Below the pieces are notes generated by a model. It saw nothing but the letters and a program-made list of their open reading frames with translations, was not told the DNA's origin and searched no databases. Both the position numbers and the translations under genes were made by a program. A DNA stretch of 64,000 nt, taken from NCBI GenBank assembly GCA_023512835.1, contig CM042092.1, forward strand, positions 29,995,623-30,059,622, read 5' to 3'. Below, piece after piece: positions 46,033 through 57,276 of the stretch. Position 1 is the stretch's first letter. Each line of letters starts with the position of its first letter. This DNA is from Taxillus chinensis (taxonomy: Eukaryota; Streptophyta; Magnoliopsida; Santalales; Loranthaceae).

Positions 46033-46659
46033 CTAAAAACGACGATAGTACCCCGCCAAACCAAGAAAACTACGGATCTCAAAAACGTTGGTTGGCCTCG
46101 CCCACGATGCCACGGTCTCAATCTTGGCTGGGTCCACCCTAACTCCCTCACTGACACCACATGGCCAAGAAAGTGAACCTCCTGCGGCCCAAAACTCACA
46201 CTTGCTAAACTTAGCAAACAAATGCTGTCCCTCAAGGTTTGCAACACTTGTTGCCAAGTGCTCCACATGTTCCTTCTCGGTCTTGGAATACACCAAGATA
46301 TCGTCGATAAACACCACCACGAACGAGTCTAAGTATGGGGCAAAGACTTGGTTCATCAAATGCATGAACACCGCTGGCGCATTAGTGAGCCCGAAAGGCA
46401 TCACTACCCACTCATAATGCCCATACCAAAGACCGAAAGCCGTCTTAGGGATGTCCTCCTCCCTTACCCCGAGCTGGTGATACCCCGACCGTAAATCTAT
46501 CTTGGAAAACCACTGGGCCCCACTCAATTGGTCAAATAGGTCATCTATCCGAGGCAACGGGTACTTGTTCTTCACGATCACCGAATTCGACTTCCGTAGT
46601 CGATGCAGAGACGAAGCGTGCCATCGGCCTTCTTCGCAAAGAGCACCGGAGCACCCCAA
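46033..46659 (-). CDS. E7 reverse transcriptase
   Basis: Open over 208 residues: [49 protein letters not shown], active site [11 protein letters not shown] (about 46290-46322). Within it the stretch after [14 protein letters not shown] is read out of the family frame for about 40 residues before [17 protein letters not shown] restores it, so two compensating indels are likely (near 46225 and 46180). Confidence 0.88.
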   Translation of the reverse strand: MGCSGALCEEGRWHASSLHRLRKSNSVIVKNKYPLPRIDDLFDQLSGAQWFSKIDLRSGYHQLGVREEDIPKTAFGLWYGHYEWVVMPFGLTNAPAVFMHLMNQVFAPYLDSFVVVFIDDILVYSKTEKEHVEHLATSVANLEGQHLFAKFSKCEFWAAGGSLSWPCGVSEGVRVDPAKIETVASWARPTNVFEIRSFLGLAGYYRRF

Positions 46660-47354
46660 GGTGAGGTACTCGGTCTCATATACCCCTGACCCACCAACTC
46701 CTCGATTTGCCTCTGAAGCTCCCTCAACTCGCCTGGCCCCATACGATACGCTACTTGGGAAATCGGACCCGTCCCCGGCACCAACTCAATGGTGAACTCC
46801 ACACTCCTCTTAGGTGGCAAACTCCTCAACACTTCAGGAAAAACATCCCGAAATTGGTCCACAACAACGGGCCACACCCTCTTTTCCACCTTCCCCTCCT
46901 CGGCAAAGGTCGGGGCTGCCAACCTGTGGGTAATGGCACCCCACCGGTCCAACACTGGCCCGGCCCGACTCGCCTCACGGTCCCACTCCCCCTGCGGGGT
47001 GCAAGAGGTCCCTGCGGGTGTCACGAAGGTCACACGCCGCCGATAACAATCTATCTTGGCCTGGAAAGCCATAAGCCAATCCATACCCAAGATCAGGTCA
47101 AACGTCCTCAAAGGCATCACATGCAAGTCAAAACTCGGCTCCACCTCGCCTATGGTTAACACACGGTCGCGACACACTCGCCGTACCTCAATCATGCCTC
47201 CCACCGGAGACTCCACAACTAGGGGCCTCGCGGCCTCCACACAAGCTAACCCCAAGCCGTCTATTACAAGCTCAGCAACAAACGAACATGATGCACCCGT
47301 ATCGAAAAGAACGAAAGCTAATGTACGGGAGATCAAGAGGGTACCTCTAACCAC
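46578..47354 (-). CDS. E7 aspartic protease and RT N-terminus
   Basis: Open over 258 residues. [12 protein letters not shown] (active site DTGA) and [12 protein letters not shown] mark the protease. Then [20 protein letters not shown] and LRLCIDY begin RT. Frame changes near 46600 to the RT piece. Best preserved protease in the window. Confidence 0.92.
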   Translation of the reverse strand: MVRGTLLISRTLAFVLFDTGASCSFVAELVIDGLGLACVEAARPLVVESPVGGMIEVRRVCRDRVLTIGEVEPSFDLHVMPLRTFDLILGMDWLMAFQAKIDCYRRRVTFVTPAGTSCTPQGEWDREASRAGPVLDRWGAITHRLAAPTFAEEGKVEKRVWPVVVDQFRDVFPEVLRSLPPKRSVEFTIELVPGTGPISQVAYRMGPGELRELQRQIEELVGQGYMRPSTSPWGAPVLFAKKADGTLRLCIDYGSRIR

Positions 47355-48764
47355 CGATGGTCTGCTCCACCCTCGCCTGGTGGGGGTGGTAGCTCGACCT
47401 CCTCCGGGTACGTCGCCTCCGGCGCAAACACCCTCCCTTGGCCCGTGCCACCGGTCGGCTCACTCACTTGGCGCTTCCCGCCAAGGCTGCCTCCGACTTG
47501 GGTCTGCTGCCGCTCCGGCCTCCCCTGAGGTCGGGTCTGATTCGATCCTGCCTGACTAGCCGGCCACTGACGAGCTGGTCTCTCTGCTGGTGCACGAAAA
47601 CTGGCATCACTCCTTGTGCTGGATGTCATGCCTCCAACTCCCCTGTTGCCACTCCGGCAAGCCCGGCTCGGATGGCCCTCTCGTCCACATCTATGGCATT
47701 TCCGGTCCCTCTTTGGACACTCCTTTCTCAAGTGGCCTTGCTCCCCACGACAATGGCATCTGCTCGGTAGACTCCCAGATGGACCACCCTGTCTTCCGCC
47801 GCCAAAGGTGAACCTCCCGGGGTTCACGGATGTCCGACCCCGACCGCGAAAAGAACCGCTATCCATCTCCCTCTTGTCTTGAGCCTCTTGGACCCTACAT
47901 CTCGATCAGGCCCACTCTGCACTGGCGCCCCTGATGGGCTCGCCTCCCACCATCCGGCTCTCTCTTGGCTATACGGGCCGTCTCCACGGCCTCAACATAG
48001 GTCCTCAAGCGTAGAATCGCCACCCTCTCCCTAAGGGCTGGCCTAAGACCCCAGTGAACTTGTGGGCCTTCAGGTCCTCCTTTTCCACGGTCTCAGGAGC
48101 AAACCTACTCAATCTCCAGGAACTCCCGCTCATACTCAGGTACCGTCTTTGATCCTTGCTTCAGGCTGCCAAATTCCTCCCTCTTCGCCATCTCACCGAT
48201 TCCGGAAGAACTCATCATGGAAGAGTTGCAAGAATTCCTCCCAAAACATGAGTTGCACCGCACGGCTCCCCGCAACACTCGTCCACCACTCCAAAGCATC
48301 CCCCTCCAGTGCCGAATTGCCGGTCGCACCTTATCCTCCTCCCTGGGCGGGAGAAAGGAGAACACATGCTCAATCTGCCTCAACCACCGCTCGCCTACCA
48401 CAGGGTCTTCTCCCCCCTTAAATCGCGGAGGTTGTTCCTTTCGGAACCGTGTCACCACGTCATCCTCTGCACGGGTCGGTACACCACCCGGCCGAACTCT
48501 CACGCTCACGAGGCGGCTCTCCCACCTGGTGGTGGTGGTGGTGGCACCACCGCTGTGTCTTTGTCATCTCACGGCGCACCTCCTCCCGAACGTCTTGCCG
48601 GAGTCCCTCCCGTAGCTCTCGTACCTCCAGCCGGATGCCTTCTTGTAGCTGTGCCGGTAACAACGCATGCCCTCCAACGGATGGTCCCGCACCCGGACCC
48701 TCATGGGCAAGATGACTCATCGACCCATTGCCCCGGACGCACGTGTCACTCTCCTCGGTGGCAT
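47333..48764 (-). pseudogene. gag: E7 gag (broken)
   Basis: Start at 48764 (MPPRRV). Coiled N-terminus EGIRLEVRELREGLRQDVREE, gag domain at 48105-48509 (KEQPPRFKGGEDPVVGERW, REEDKVRPAI), two knuckles at 47333-47866: CHCRGEQGHLRKEC (odd C-x-C spacing) and CHRCGREGHPSRAC (standard CX2CX4HX4C). Ends GGTGQGRVFAPEA just before protease. Confidence 0.86.
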
Positions 48765-49177
48765 TCTTACTACATGAAGTAAGATGCACAAACGTCGAAC
48801 GCGTTTGACTACTAACAAGTTGACTACCTCTACCCCATTATCAAGTCAAGCCGTACATGGCATTACACATATTTTAACCATTGCATTAACAATATTGCAC
48901 ACGACGACAGGTCCACATTGTAGTCATACCCAAGGCATTCCAAGAATATTCGAGTTGCACAGTTCACACATAATCATGTTATGCACATCCTTCACACATG
49001 ACAACAAATGCAACTAGTGCCCTAATGCCAATGCATGCAAATCCTACCACAAGACCGGACTACCCCAAGTACACCTTGGAGGCTCAAAGAGGACCATGTT
49101 GATCAGGCATGTCCCTCCAGGGCTCCTCCAAAGGACTCAAGATAACCAAGTCCGCCCACTACCCTAGGCCAACTAGA
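48765..49177. other. E7 5' leader
   Basis: No gene seen. Confidence 0.65.
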
Positions 49178-49192
49178 CCATGCTCGATACCA
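49178..49192 (-). other. E7 primer binding site (initiator Met tRNA)
   Basis: - strand TGGTATCGAGCATGG; compare the complete TGGTATCAGAGCATGG of E4. Confidence 0.88.
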
Positions 49193-49195
49193 TAT

Positions 49196-50925
49196 TGTCA
49201 CGCCCCGGATTTCCAACCCGAGGAAACCGGTACGTGACTCCCTTTTACCCACACGGAGGGCAAAGGGGTTAGGATACAAATCAATTTAACATTTTAAACA
49301 TTCACAACATATTCAAGAAAAATACGGTCCATCAAGCGGTCCACAAACCAAATCGGTCTTTAATACAAAGTCTTCTTTTCAATCCATCCCCATTGGGGTT
49401 ACATCGGTTCCCATAATAAAATAACATAAACAATAAAATAAATAAGGTCTTCCACCTTGGGGTATCCACCTAACGCCTGTAAGTCCCTGGAAAACAAACA
49501 AACACGGTAGGAGGGGTGAGCAACCACGGCTCGGTAGGGATCATGTCTCCCCAACCCATCCCATGCACCTGTTATCTACATGCCTTGTGTACAAGTGCGG
49601 TATTGTGTTACAATAATTTCAGCAAACATAATAACAACCACATCAACAATATACAATCTTCCACTGCCACACAGGCTAACACTTTAACCACAAGTGATTT
49701 AACCGCCTCTTCAGGCCAAGTTGTTTAACCGCCTCTTCGGGCCAAGTGATTTAACCGCCTCTTCAGGCCCCTTGGTTTAACCGCCTCTCAGGCAAAGTTA
49801 TTTAACCGCCTCTTCAGGCCGGATACCACGATCAAGCACACAACACACATGGTCACTCAAGCATACAACCAAACACTTGGTGTGCACCCATTCACAAGTG
49901 CACAAACCCCAACCATTCAGGCCATAGAGCAAACATCCGGCATACGTACACACACTAAACCACAAGTCCAGTCCACACGAACATATTACCAAACACTTAA
50001 TGGGCATATTCACACAGCTAAGTTCACACAGGCATCTCATCAAACATGTAGCGGGCATGTCATACGGGCATTTTATCAAACACTTTTCATGCATCACACA
50101 AACACCAGACACCAAAATCGCCATTGAAGGCCAACATTCATATAGGAGGTCACACCTATATGAATTTACATATAAATAATATAACAGATATAACTCACAT
50201 TCCGCCTAGGACCCTAGGACAGAGGAGGACTTAGGAAGAACAGAATCCCTACCTTACAACAGATCTTCCTTGCTCCTGCGCTAAACGCCGTCCTCCCCAC
50301 GCAAGATGCTCCGAGAACAACCGAACTCCCCTTCCTTCTCTCTCTCAGCTCTCTCTCTCTCTGACGACGGCACAGAGTGAAGTGAACCCTAAACCTAAAA
50401 CAGAGAGCTTCTCCTCCTTATATAGACAACACAACATCAAAACGACGTAGTTTTGATTAAGTGAATCCCACGATCAAAACGACGTAGTTTTGATCACACA
50501 AGTTAGCACCTTTCCGCACCCATATAGGCCAAAATACTCAGAATTTCAACATGGTCCTTTGGAGAAAGTTCCTTAGAATGTCAAAACCAAGGGAACCATG
50601 CAAAAACATGCCTGCACGCCAATTTGAACGTGAATTCCCAATTCACGTGCACCTCCATATGGACTCCAAATGCTCTCAAACTTCACCCCTAGCCTCCTTG
50701 CATCATTTAGAAGACAATTACACTTGCACGTGAATTGGACCCATATCACGTGCACCTCACATACATGTCCATATGGCCTGAAACTTCTGTGGTAGATAGA
50801 GGACACTATTCCAAGCATCTTTCCTTTTGCACGTGAATTCATTGGAGTCCATTTACTAGGTCAAAATCTAGAAAATCTCTACTCAGGAGGCAAAACCCGA
50901 CTAACTCAAGGTACGGGTCCTTACA
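49196..50925 (-). repeat. E7 5' LTR
   Basis: Pairs with 41887-43631. Of the differences I listed by eye, most are CAG/CTG in one copy against CGG/CCG in the other. Confidence 0.95.
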
Positions 50926-50930
50926 TCGCG

Positions 50931-51740
50931 CTCGGTAGCGAGTATGAGCGAGATTTCCGGGGCTGAGTCGGTTTGCTCCGAAGCAATATCAAGGGAGGAC
51001 CTGAAGGCCCATAAGTTTACCATGGGTCTCAAACCTGCCCTGAAGCAAAGGGTGGAGATCTGTGACCGAAGACCTATCTTGAAGTCGTGGACACCGCCAA
51101 GATTGTTGAGAGAGGATTAGAGGAGGGAAGACAGGCTCACCAGGAGCGGATGGGGCGGAGCGCGCGCGACAAGCACGGTGAAACCAAGAGGCGAAGGTTG
51201 AGCCCTGGGAGTGGGACTTTTCCCAAGGATGGGGGCCAAGCTTCAATGGCTCCGCCCGGATCCCGTTACTTTGGAGGACAGGGAGTGCTCTGGGGAACTT
51301 CCCAAGTGGGTGTACCTGTTGTGGCTGTCGGGGCACGTCAAACGTGAGTGCCCCAAGCAGCACTTGACGTGTCATAGCTATGGGAAGGTGGGACACATCA
51401 GCAAGGTGTGTTTCGAAGCAAGGGGAACAGCCGGGAGAGCCGGAAGCTTAGCACAAGGGAGCAGGGGTGGAACCCAATTTCGGGCCCCAGACCCCTAAGC
51501 CGGCACATTCGTGGCAGGCCGGTCGGGCTGGTTCCGGTCATACTAGGCCACGGGGGGAGAGGCAACCACAAGGAGGATCGGAGGGGCGTCCCAGGTGGAC
51601 TGCGGCAGGAGCAAAAGGGAAGGCAAGTGAGGCTAGTGGTGGGGCAGGCCAAGGCAGAGTGTTCGCGCTTACCTCGGCACCAGTGAAATGGAGGAATTAC
51701 CATCACCCTCCGAGGAAGGTGGAGCTGGACCTTTGGTGGT
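50931..51740 (+). pseudogene. gag: E6 gag, second part
   Basis: Resumes in gag after E7: SEYERDFRG, then a zinc-knuckle region near 51320-51420 (GHVKRECPKQHLTC, YGKVGHISKVC), and the gag end GGAGQGRVFA at about 51637-51666. Many frame changes. Confidence 0.82.
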
Positions 51741-52560
51741 TCGAGGTACTATTCTAATATCTCGCACCGTTGTTGTTGCATTGCTTGTTTGATACCGGAG
51801 CTTCGTGCTCCCTGATTGCTAAGTCCTTGGTGGAGAGCCTTGGACTTGATTGTGTGGAGGCCGATAGACCTCTGAGGGTCGAGTCCCCAATGGGAGGTGT
51901 GGAGTTGATCCACCAAATGTGTCGAGAGTGTGCGCTACGATAGGAAAGGTTGACCTCTCATTTGATTTGTACGTAATGCCCATGAGGACCTTTAGTTTGA
52001 TTCTAGGGGATGGATGGTTGATGGCCTTTCAGGCTAAGATTGACTGCTATAGGCGGCAGTATCGTTTACTACACCCACAGGATCTTCTTGTACCCTAGTG
52101 GGTGAATGGGATAGGGATCCTGGGAGAGCTGGACCGACGAGGGAGCTATGGGGCAATATTACCCATAGGCTTGCCACCCTAACCTTTGAGGAGGAAGGTA
52201 ACTTAGAGAAAAGGGTGTGGCCGGATGTTGTCGAGAATTTCCAGGATGTCTTTCCTGGGGAGTTGTTGGAGTTGCCTCCACACGAAGTGTCGAGTTCACG
52301 ATTGAATTGTTGCTAGGGGTGGGACCCATCTCACAAGTAGCATACCGGATGGGACCTTGAGTTGCGGGAGCTTCAAAAGCAAATAAAGGAACCGGGAGAT
52401 AAAGGTTTTATCCGTCCTAGTACCTCACCTTGGGGTGCACCGGTCTTGTTTGCTAAGAAGGCGGATGGTTCGTTGCGACTTTGCATTGATTATCGGAAGG
52501 CTGAATCAAGTAACGGTAAAGAACAAGTATCCTTTTCCGTGGATTGATGACTTATTTGAC
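51741..52560 (+). pseudogene. E6 aspartic protease and RT N-terminus (broken)
   Basis: [22 protein letters not shown] at about 51785-51850 (given in outline; DTGA active site), then decay. RT N-terminus: [20 protein letters not shown] and LRLCIDYRK at 52362-52505, shifted before IDDLFDQ near 52545. Confidence 0.84.
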
Positions 52561-52562
52561 CA

Positions 52563-53615
52563 GTGAGTGGAGCACGGTGGTTCTCAAAAATCGATCTGCG
52601 TTCGGGATATCATCAATTGAGGGTCAGGAGCAAAGACATCCCTAAGACGGCGTTCAGGTGCGGATACGGACACTATGAATGGTTAGTGATGCCTTTTGGG
52701 CTCACGAACGCACCCGCTGTGTTCATGCATCTAATGAATCAGGTATTTGCCCCATACCTGGATTCCTTCGTGGTGGTATTTATTGACGACATCCTTGTGT
52801 ACTCCAAAACCAAAGCTGAGCATGAGGAGCACTTGGCCGTGGTGCTGCAGGCACTACGAGATCATCACTTGTATACTAAATTTAGCAAGTGTGACTTCTG
52901 GATGCGAGAGGTGCATTTTCTTGGGCATGTAGTATCTGCCGAAGGAGTTAGAGTGGACCCAACCAAGATTGAGTCCGTCGCATCTTGGAAGAGGCCCACA
53001 AATGTTTTTGAGATCCGGAGTTTCTTGGGTCTGCCAGGGTATTACCGGCGTTTTGTGGAAGGGTTTTCTCGGTTGGCGGCGCCCATGACAGCTCTTACAC
53101 GGAAGGGAGCCAAATTCGAGTGGACGGACAAGTGCCAGCAGGCATTCGAGGAGTTAAAGACTCGCCTGACTACTGCACCGGTGTTGAGTCTACCGCAGGA
53201 GGGAGTGCCATTCGAGGTGTATTATGATGCGTCTCGCGTTGGACCGGGTGTGTTCGATGCAAGAATGCCAAGTCATAGCATATGGCTCGCGACACTGAAG
53301 TCCCATGAGCAAAACTACCCAACACACGACCTGGAGTTAGCAGCGATTATTTTTGCCCCGAAGTCTTGGCGACATTACCTGTTGGGAGAGAAATTTGTGG
53401 TATATACTGACCACAAAAGCCTACAGTATATCTTCACCCAGAGAGACCTAAATTTGCGACAACGGAGGTGGGTAGAGTACCTGCAAATGTTTGACTTCAC
53501 GCTCTCCTACACGCCGGGGAAGGGAAATTTAGTAGCCGACGCGCTAAGTAGAAAGGGGAAAGCTAAGGTTTCCATGAGAGAATGGAAAATGATGGAGCAG
53601 TTGGCAGTGCTTTAG
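52563..53615 (+). CDS. E6 reverse transcriptase and RNase H
   Basis: 350 residues open, the longest + strand frame of E6. [37 protein letters not shown], active site [11 protein letters not shown] (about 52775-52810), [37 protein letters not shown], RNase H Asp in VYYDASRVG, Glu in [11 protein letters not shown], Asp in [11 protein letters not shown], and [11 protein letters not shown]. Within RNase H about ten residues after GPG read out of frame ([17 protein letters not shown]), indicating paired indels near 53245-53300. A stop at 53613-53615 cuts it from integrase. Confidence 0.93.
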   Translation: MSGARWFSKIDLRSGYHQLRVRSKDIPKTAFRCGYGHYEWLVMPFGLTNAPAVFMHLMNQVFAPYLDSFVVVFIDDILVYSKTKAEHEEHLAVVLQALRDHHLYTKFSKCDFWMREVHFLGHVVSAEGVRVDPTKIESVASWKRPTNVFEIRSFLGLPGYYRRFVEGFSRLAAPMTALTRKGAKFEWTDKCQQAFEELKTRLTTAPVLSLPQEGVPFEVYYDASRVGPGVFDARMPSHSIWLATLKSHEQNYPTHDLELAAIIFAPKSWRHYLLGEKFVVYTDHKSLQYIFTQRDLNLRQRRWVEYLQMFDFTLSYTPGKGNLVADALSRKGKAKVSMREWKMMEQLAVL

Positions 53616-55107
53616 GTGCAACCTGCTTTTAGCAGTGAGGGAGCTATCCTGTGTCCTCTCACTGTGATACCAGAGTTGTATCAGCGTGTCCGGGAGGGAC
53701 AGTTAGGTGACGTGGACTGTGAGGTGATCCGGGCCGAGATAGAGGCCGGAGAGCTGTCGAGGACTGGACGAAAGGAGTTGAGCATGAGCTGAAATTTCGG
53801 GGGCGTCTGATAGTACCACCTCCCTTGCGTGAGGATGTGCTGAGGGAATTTCATCATTCCCGTTTGGCTGTACATCCAGGAGGAACTAAGATGTATCATG
53901 CCGTTTGCGCACAATTCTAGTGGCCGGGGCTGAAACGGAGTGTAGCAGAGTTTGTTTCCAGGTGCCTTACCTGTCAGCAAGTGAAGGCAGAACACCAACG
54001 ACCCTGGGTGAATTGCGGCCTTTACATGGCCGAGTGGAAGTGGGAGCATATTACCATGGACTTCGTGACGGGACTTCCTACCACTTCTGGGAGGAAGGAC
54101 ATGATTTGGGTCATAGTGGACCGCTTAACTAAGTCAGCCCATTTCTTGGCAATTCGAGAGCGCGACTCTATCGGCACGTTAAGCCAGTTTTATGTTGATG
54201 AGATTGTCCGCTTGCACGGAGTGCCCTTGTCTATTGTTTCGGACAGGGATGCGCGGTTTACATCCCGGTTTTGGGGAGGTCTGCAGGAAGCATTAGGAAC
54301 CCGACTTAATTTGAGTACCGCATTCCATCCTGAGACCGATGGTCAGTCCGAGAGGACCATTCAAACATTGGAAGACTTGTTGAGGGCTTGTGTACTTGAT
54401 TTTGGAGGATCATGGGCTTCCCACCTTCCTCTGGTGGAGTTTGCCTATCATAACGGTTACCGGTCTTCGATTGGGATGGCCCCGTTTGAGGCATTGTATG
54501 GCCAACCGTGTCGGTCTCCATTATGTTAGGCGAGAAGGCGGAGAGGCAGCTATGTTAGGACCTCAATTGGTCCAGGAGGCTACGGCAAAAGTTCAGTGAT
54601 TCGGCAACGCCTTCTTACAACTCGGAGCGACAAGTCTTATGCGGATCGCCGATGCCGACCGTTGGAGTTTTTGGTAGGAGACCACGTATTCCTTCGTGTT
54701 TCTCCACCAGGAGAGGGCATAAGAGATTTGGGACTGGGTCCAAGTTGTCCCCTCGGTACATTGGACCGTTCGAGATTTTGAGCAGAGTTGGACCTGTTGC
54801 TTATAGGTTGGCGTTACCACCTAGTTTGAGCCGAGTTCATAATGTTTTCCATGTATCCCAGTTGCGGAAATATCATCCAGATCCCACACATGTGCTAGAT
54901 TGGGGTACCCTGGATCTTGGAGAGGATGTGTCAGTTGTCGAGGCACCCATCCGTATTGTAGATAGGCGCGAGAAGCGGCTGCGAGGTAAGACTATTCCGT
55001 TGGTTCGGGTGTTGTGGCAACACCGAGGGCGGGAGGAAGAGACCTGGGAACGTGAGACCGAGATGCGTGCTCATTATCCTGATCTGTTCGAGGACGAACA
55101 ACTCTGA
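53616..55107 (+). pseudogene. E6 integrase and chromodomain (broken)
   Basis: Zinc region 53870-53990 ([22 protein letters not shown]). Core is open at 53981-54529: [16 protein letters not shown] (Asp), [14 protein letters not shown] (Asp), [13 protein letters not shown] (Glu), so all three catalytic residues are present. C-terminal part and chromodomain at 54652-55107: [59 protein letters not shown] (in outline), ending LFEDEQL. Shifts at 53770, 53960, 54530 and 54700. Confidence 0.9.
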
Positions 55108-55309
55108 AGGAGGGGAGGAGGGCAAGCATCAAACTTCAACATAATCAGGTACTTGCCCAACTAGTTATGACCATGTGGAGTGTATAAATCTGTGAAATAA
55201 TTTGTGATTTGTTGTGTATTAATTTGTGCTAGAGGGTGTTAGAGGCCTATGCTTTGGTTGTGATTGTTTTCTTTCATTCCACCTTTTCTTTTCGAGGACG
55301 AAAAGTCTT
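55108..55309. other. E6 3' untranslated region
   Basis: Contains TTTTCGAGGACGAAAAGTC (55290-55308), the hairpin common to the three Tekay-like elements. No gene. Confidence 0.7.
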
Positions 55310-55322
55310 AAGGGGGAGAGGA
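55310..55322 (+). other. E6 polypurine tract
   Basis: AAGGGGGAGAGGA directly before the 3' LTR. Confidence 0.92.
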
Positions 55323-57271
55323 TGTAAGGACCCGTACCTTGAGTTAGTCACACTTTTGCCTTCTGAGTAGAGTTTTTCTAGATTTTGACCTAGTGAATGG
55401 GCTCAAATGAATTCACGTGCAAAAAGAAAGATGCTTAGAATGATGTCCTCTATCTACCACAGAAGTTTCAGGCCAAACGGACGTGTATGTGAGGTGCACG
55501 TGAAATGGGTCCAATTCACGTGCAAGTGTGGTTGTCTTCTAAATGATGCAAGGAGTCTAGGGGTGAAGTTTGAGCGCATTTGGAGTGCATTTGGAGTTGC
55601 ACGTGAATTGGGAATTCACGTTCAAATTGGCGTGCAGCCATATTTTTGCATGGTTCCCTTGGTTTTGACATTCTAATGAACTTTCTCCAAAGGACCATGT
55701 CGAAATTCTGAGTATTTTGGCCTTTATGGGTGCGGAAAGGTGCTAACTTGTGTGATCAAAACTACGTCGTTTTGATCCTGGGTTTACTTAATCAAAACTA
55801 CGTCGTTTTGATGTGGGTAGTGTCTATATAATGAGGGCTTGATTTTGAGTTTAGGGTTCTAGTGTTCTTCTTTGCTGCAGCTGCTGCCAGAGAGAGAGAG
55901 AGAGAGAGAGGATCTCCGCGCAGTTGCCGTGGTGGTTCGTGTCGTTGGGAGCTGTCTAGCGTGGAGGTTAGGACAAAAGCCTGAGGTAGGGATTCATGTT
56001 CTTCCTAACTCTCCTCTGTTCTAGGATATTCACCTATATATAGGTGTGATCTCCTATATGGATGTTGGCCTTCAGTGGCATGTTCTGTTGATTTTGATGT
56101 TGAATTTGGCCTGAGGATTTTCTGGGTTTGTTTATGCCCACCATGTGTTTGATGAATTGTCTGTGAGGCCTACACACTATGTATTTGATAAAATGTCTGT
56201 GAGGCCTGCATGCCATGTATTCAATATAATGCCTGTGAGACCTTATATATGGGTGTCTGATGATATACCTGCGTGACTGGTGTGTACTGTGTTTGACTTG
56301 TATTTGATTTTAAGCCTATGAGGCTGATGTGTGTGGCTTGTATCTGACTATGTTGGTCCTTCTGAGATAAAGTGTAGATCTTTGTCTTGAGTTTACATGT
56401 TGAGATGTAATGCTTTGTCTTGTTCGTTGATCTGTTTGAGACTGAGCTGAGATATGGGCCAGGCACAATAGCTGGACCCCTTTGAGATTTGGCCAGGACG
56501 TGGTCCTAAGTCTCGGTGTAGCACTCACAACGGTGGGCTAAGTCTACACCCATTCCTGAGGGTAGGTATGGCGCCCGAGGAGGTGGTTGACCATATCTGA
56601 CTCGGGTGGAAAATGTTGCATTGGTGTCCATGCAACATTCGCCTGGATGTGGTATGTCATGTCGCCGTGGTGGCGGGGTGTCCTCTTCCCTCCAGGTGCG
56701 GGCTCAGGTAAAGAGTGTTTACTGGGTGATGTTTGCTGCTTTAGCCTTAGGCACGACACGAGCACAAGCATACACATATCATGCATGTTGTAGAGCGGGA
56801 CGGGTCTGGGGAGACTGGATCCCTACTGAGCTATGGTTTGCTCACCCCTCCTATAAACTGTTCTTTTGTAGGGTTTAGTAGGCGGTAGGTGAAGGCTGAG
56901 GAGCTAGGCCCCTGGGGCTGGGAGTTTTATGCTATTTCCTTTGTTGTACTTTGGTTTTATGTTCTGGAATTTGGTTTGGTTTTATTGTAACAGTACGCCT
57001 GGCTTCATAGGGGTTTTTCCCCGACTGGGTTGTAATAAACATTTAGTCTTTGAAATGAAATAAAATGAGATGTTGTTATTCAATTTGTGTTTGTGTGCAT
57101 GGTTTGGGAGCAGGAGCATGCCCCTTGGCATGTTAGCCTGATTGTGCAGGTTTGGGACAGCACCCGTGCTAGAAGTCCTTTTAAGGTGCTTGCACCAACC
57201 CCTTGTCCCTTCGGGTGCGGGCATGGGCAGTCACTACTCATTTCCAAGTGGAAGGAAATTGGGGCGTGACA
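55323..57271 (+). repeat. E6 3' LTR
   Basis: Pairs with 38846-40811. Followed by the target duplication TTAGT (57272-57276). Same promoter and repeat modules. Confidence 0.95.
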
Positions 57272-57276
57272 TTAGT

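Larger units (their letters stand above)
41887..50925 (-). mobile_element. E7: Tekay/Del-like chromovirus nested in E6 gag
   Basis: LTRs 41887-43631 and 49196-50925 are almost identical, so this is among the youngest insertions. Exact duplication TCGCG (41882-41886, 50926-50930). - strand order: primer site, gag, protease, RT, RNase H, integrase, chromodomain. Related to E4 but a separate insertion. Confidence 0.96.
38846..57271 (+). mobile_element. E6: Tekay/Del-like chromovirus, interrupted by E7
   Basis: LTRs 38846-40811 and 55323-57271, exact duplication TTAGT, iMet-type primer site, gag to chromodomain on the + strand, polypurine tract. Without E7 it is about 9.4 kb. The longest intact stretch is the 350-residue RT/RNase H piece. 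Confidence 0.95.

Noticed and set aside
48449..48715. Frames with Trp or His runs (WWWWWW, HHHHHH)
   Set aside because: Caused by a GGT/ACC microsatellite in gag of E7 (and E4 near 33125); no metal-binding protein implied.
26444..50925. E4 and E7 as a segmental duplication of one insertion
   Set aside because: Different target duplications (ATTTA and TCGCG), different LTR tandem units and clear sequence divergence.
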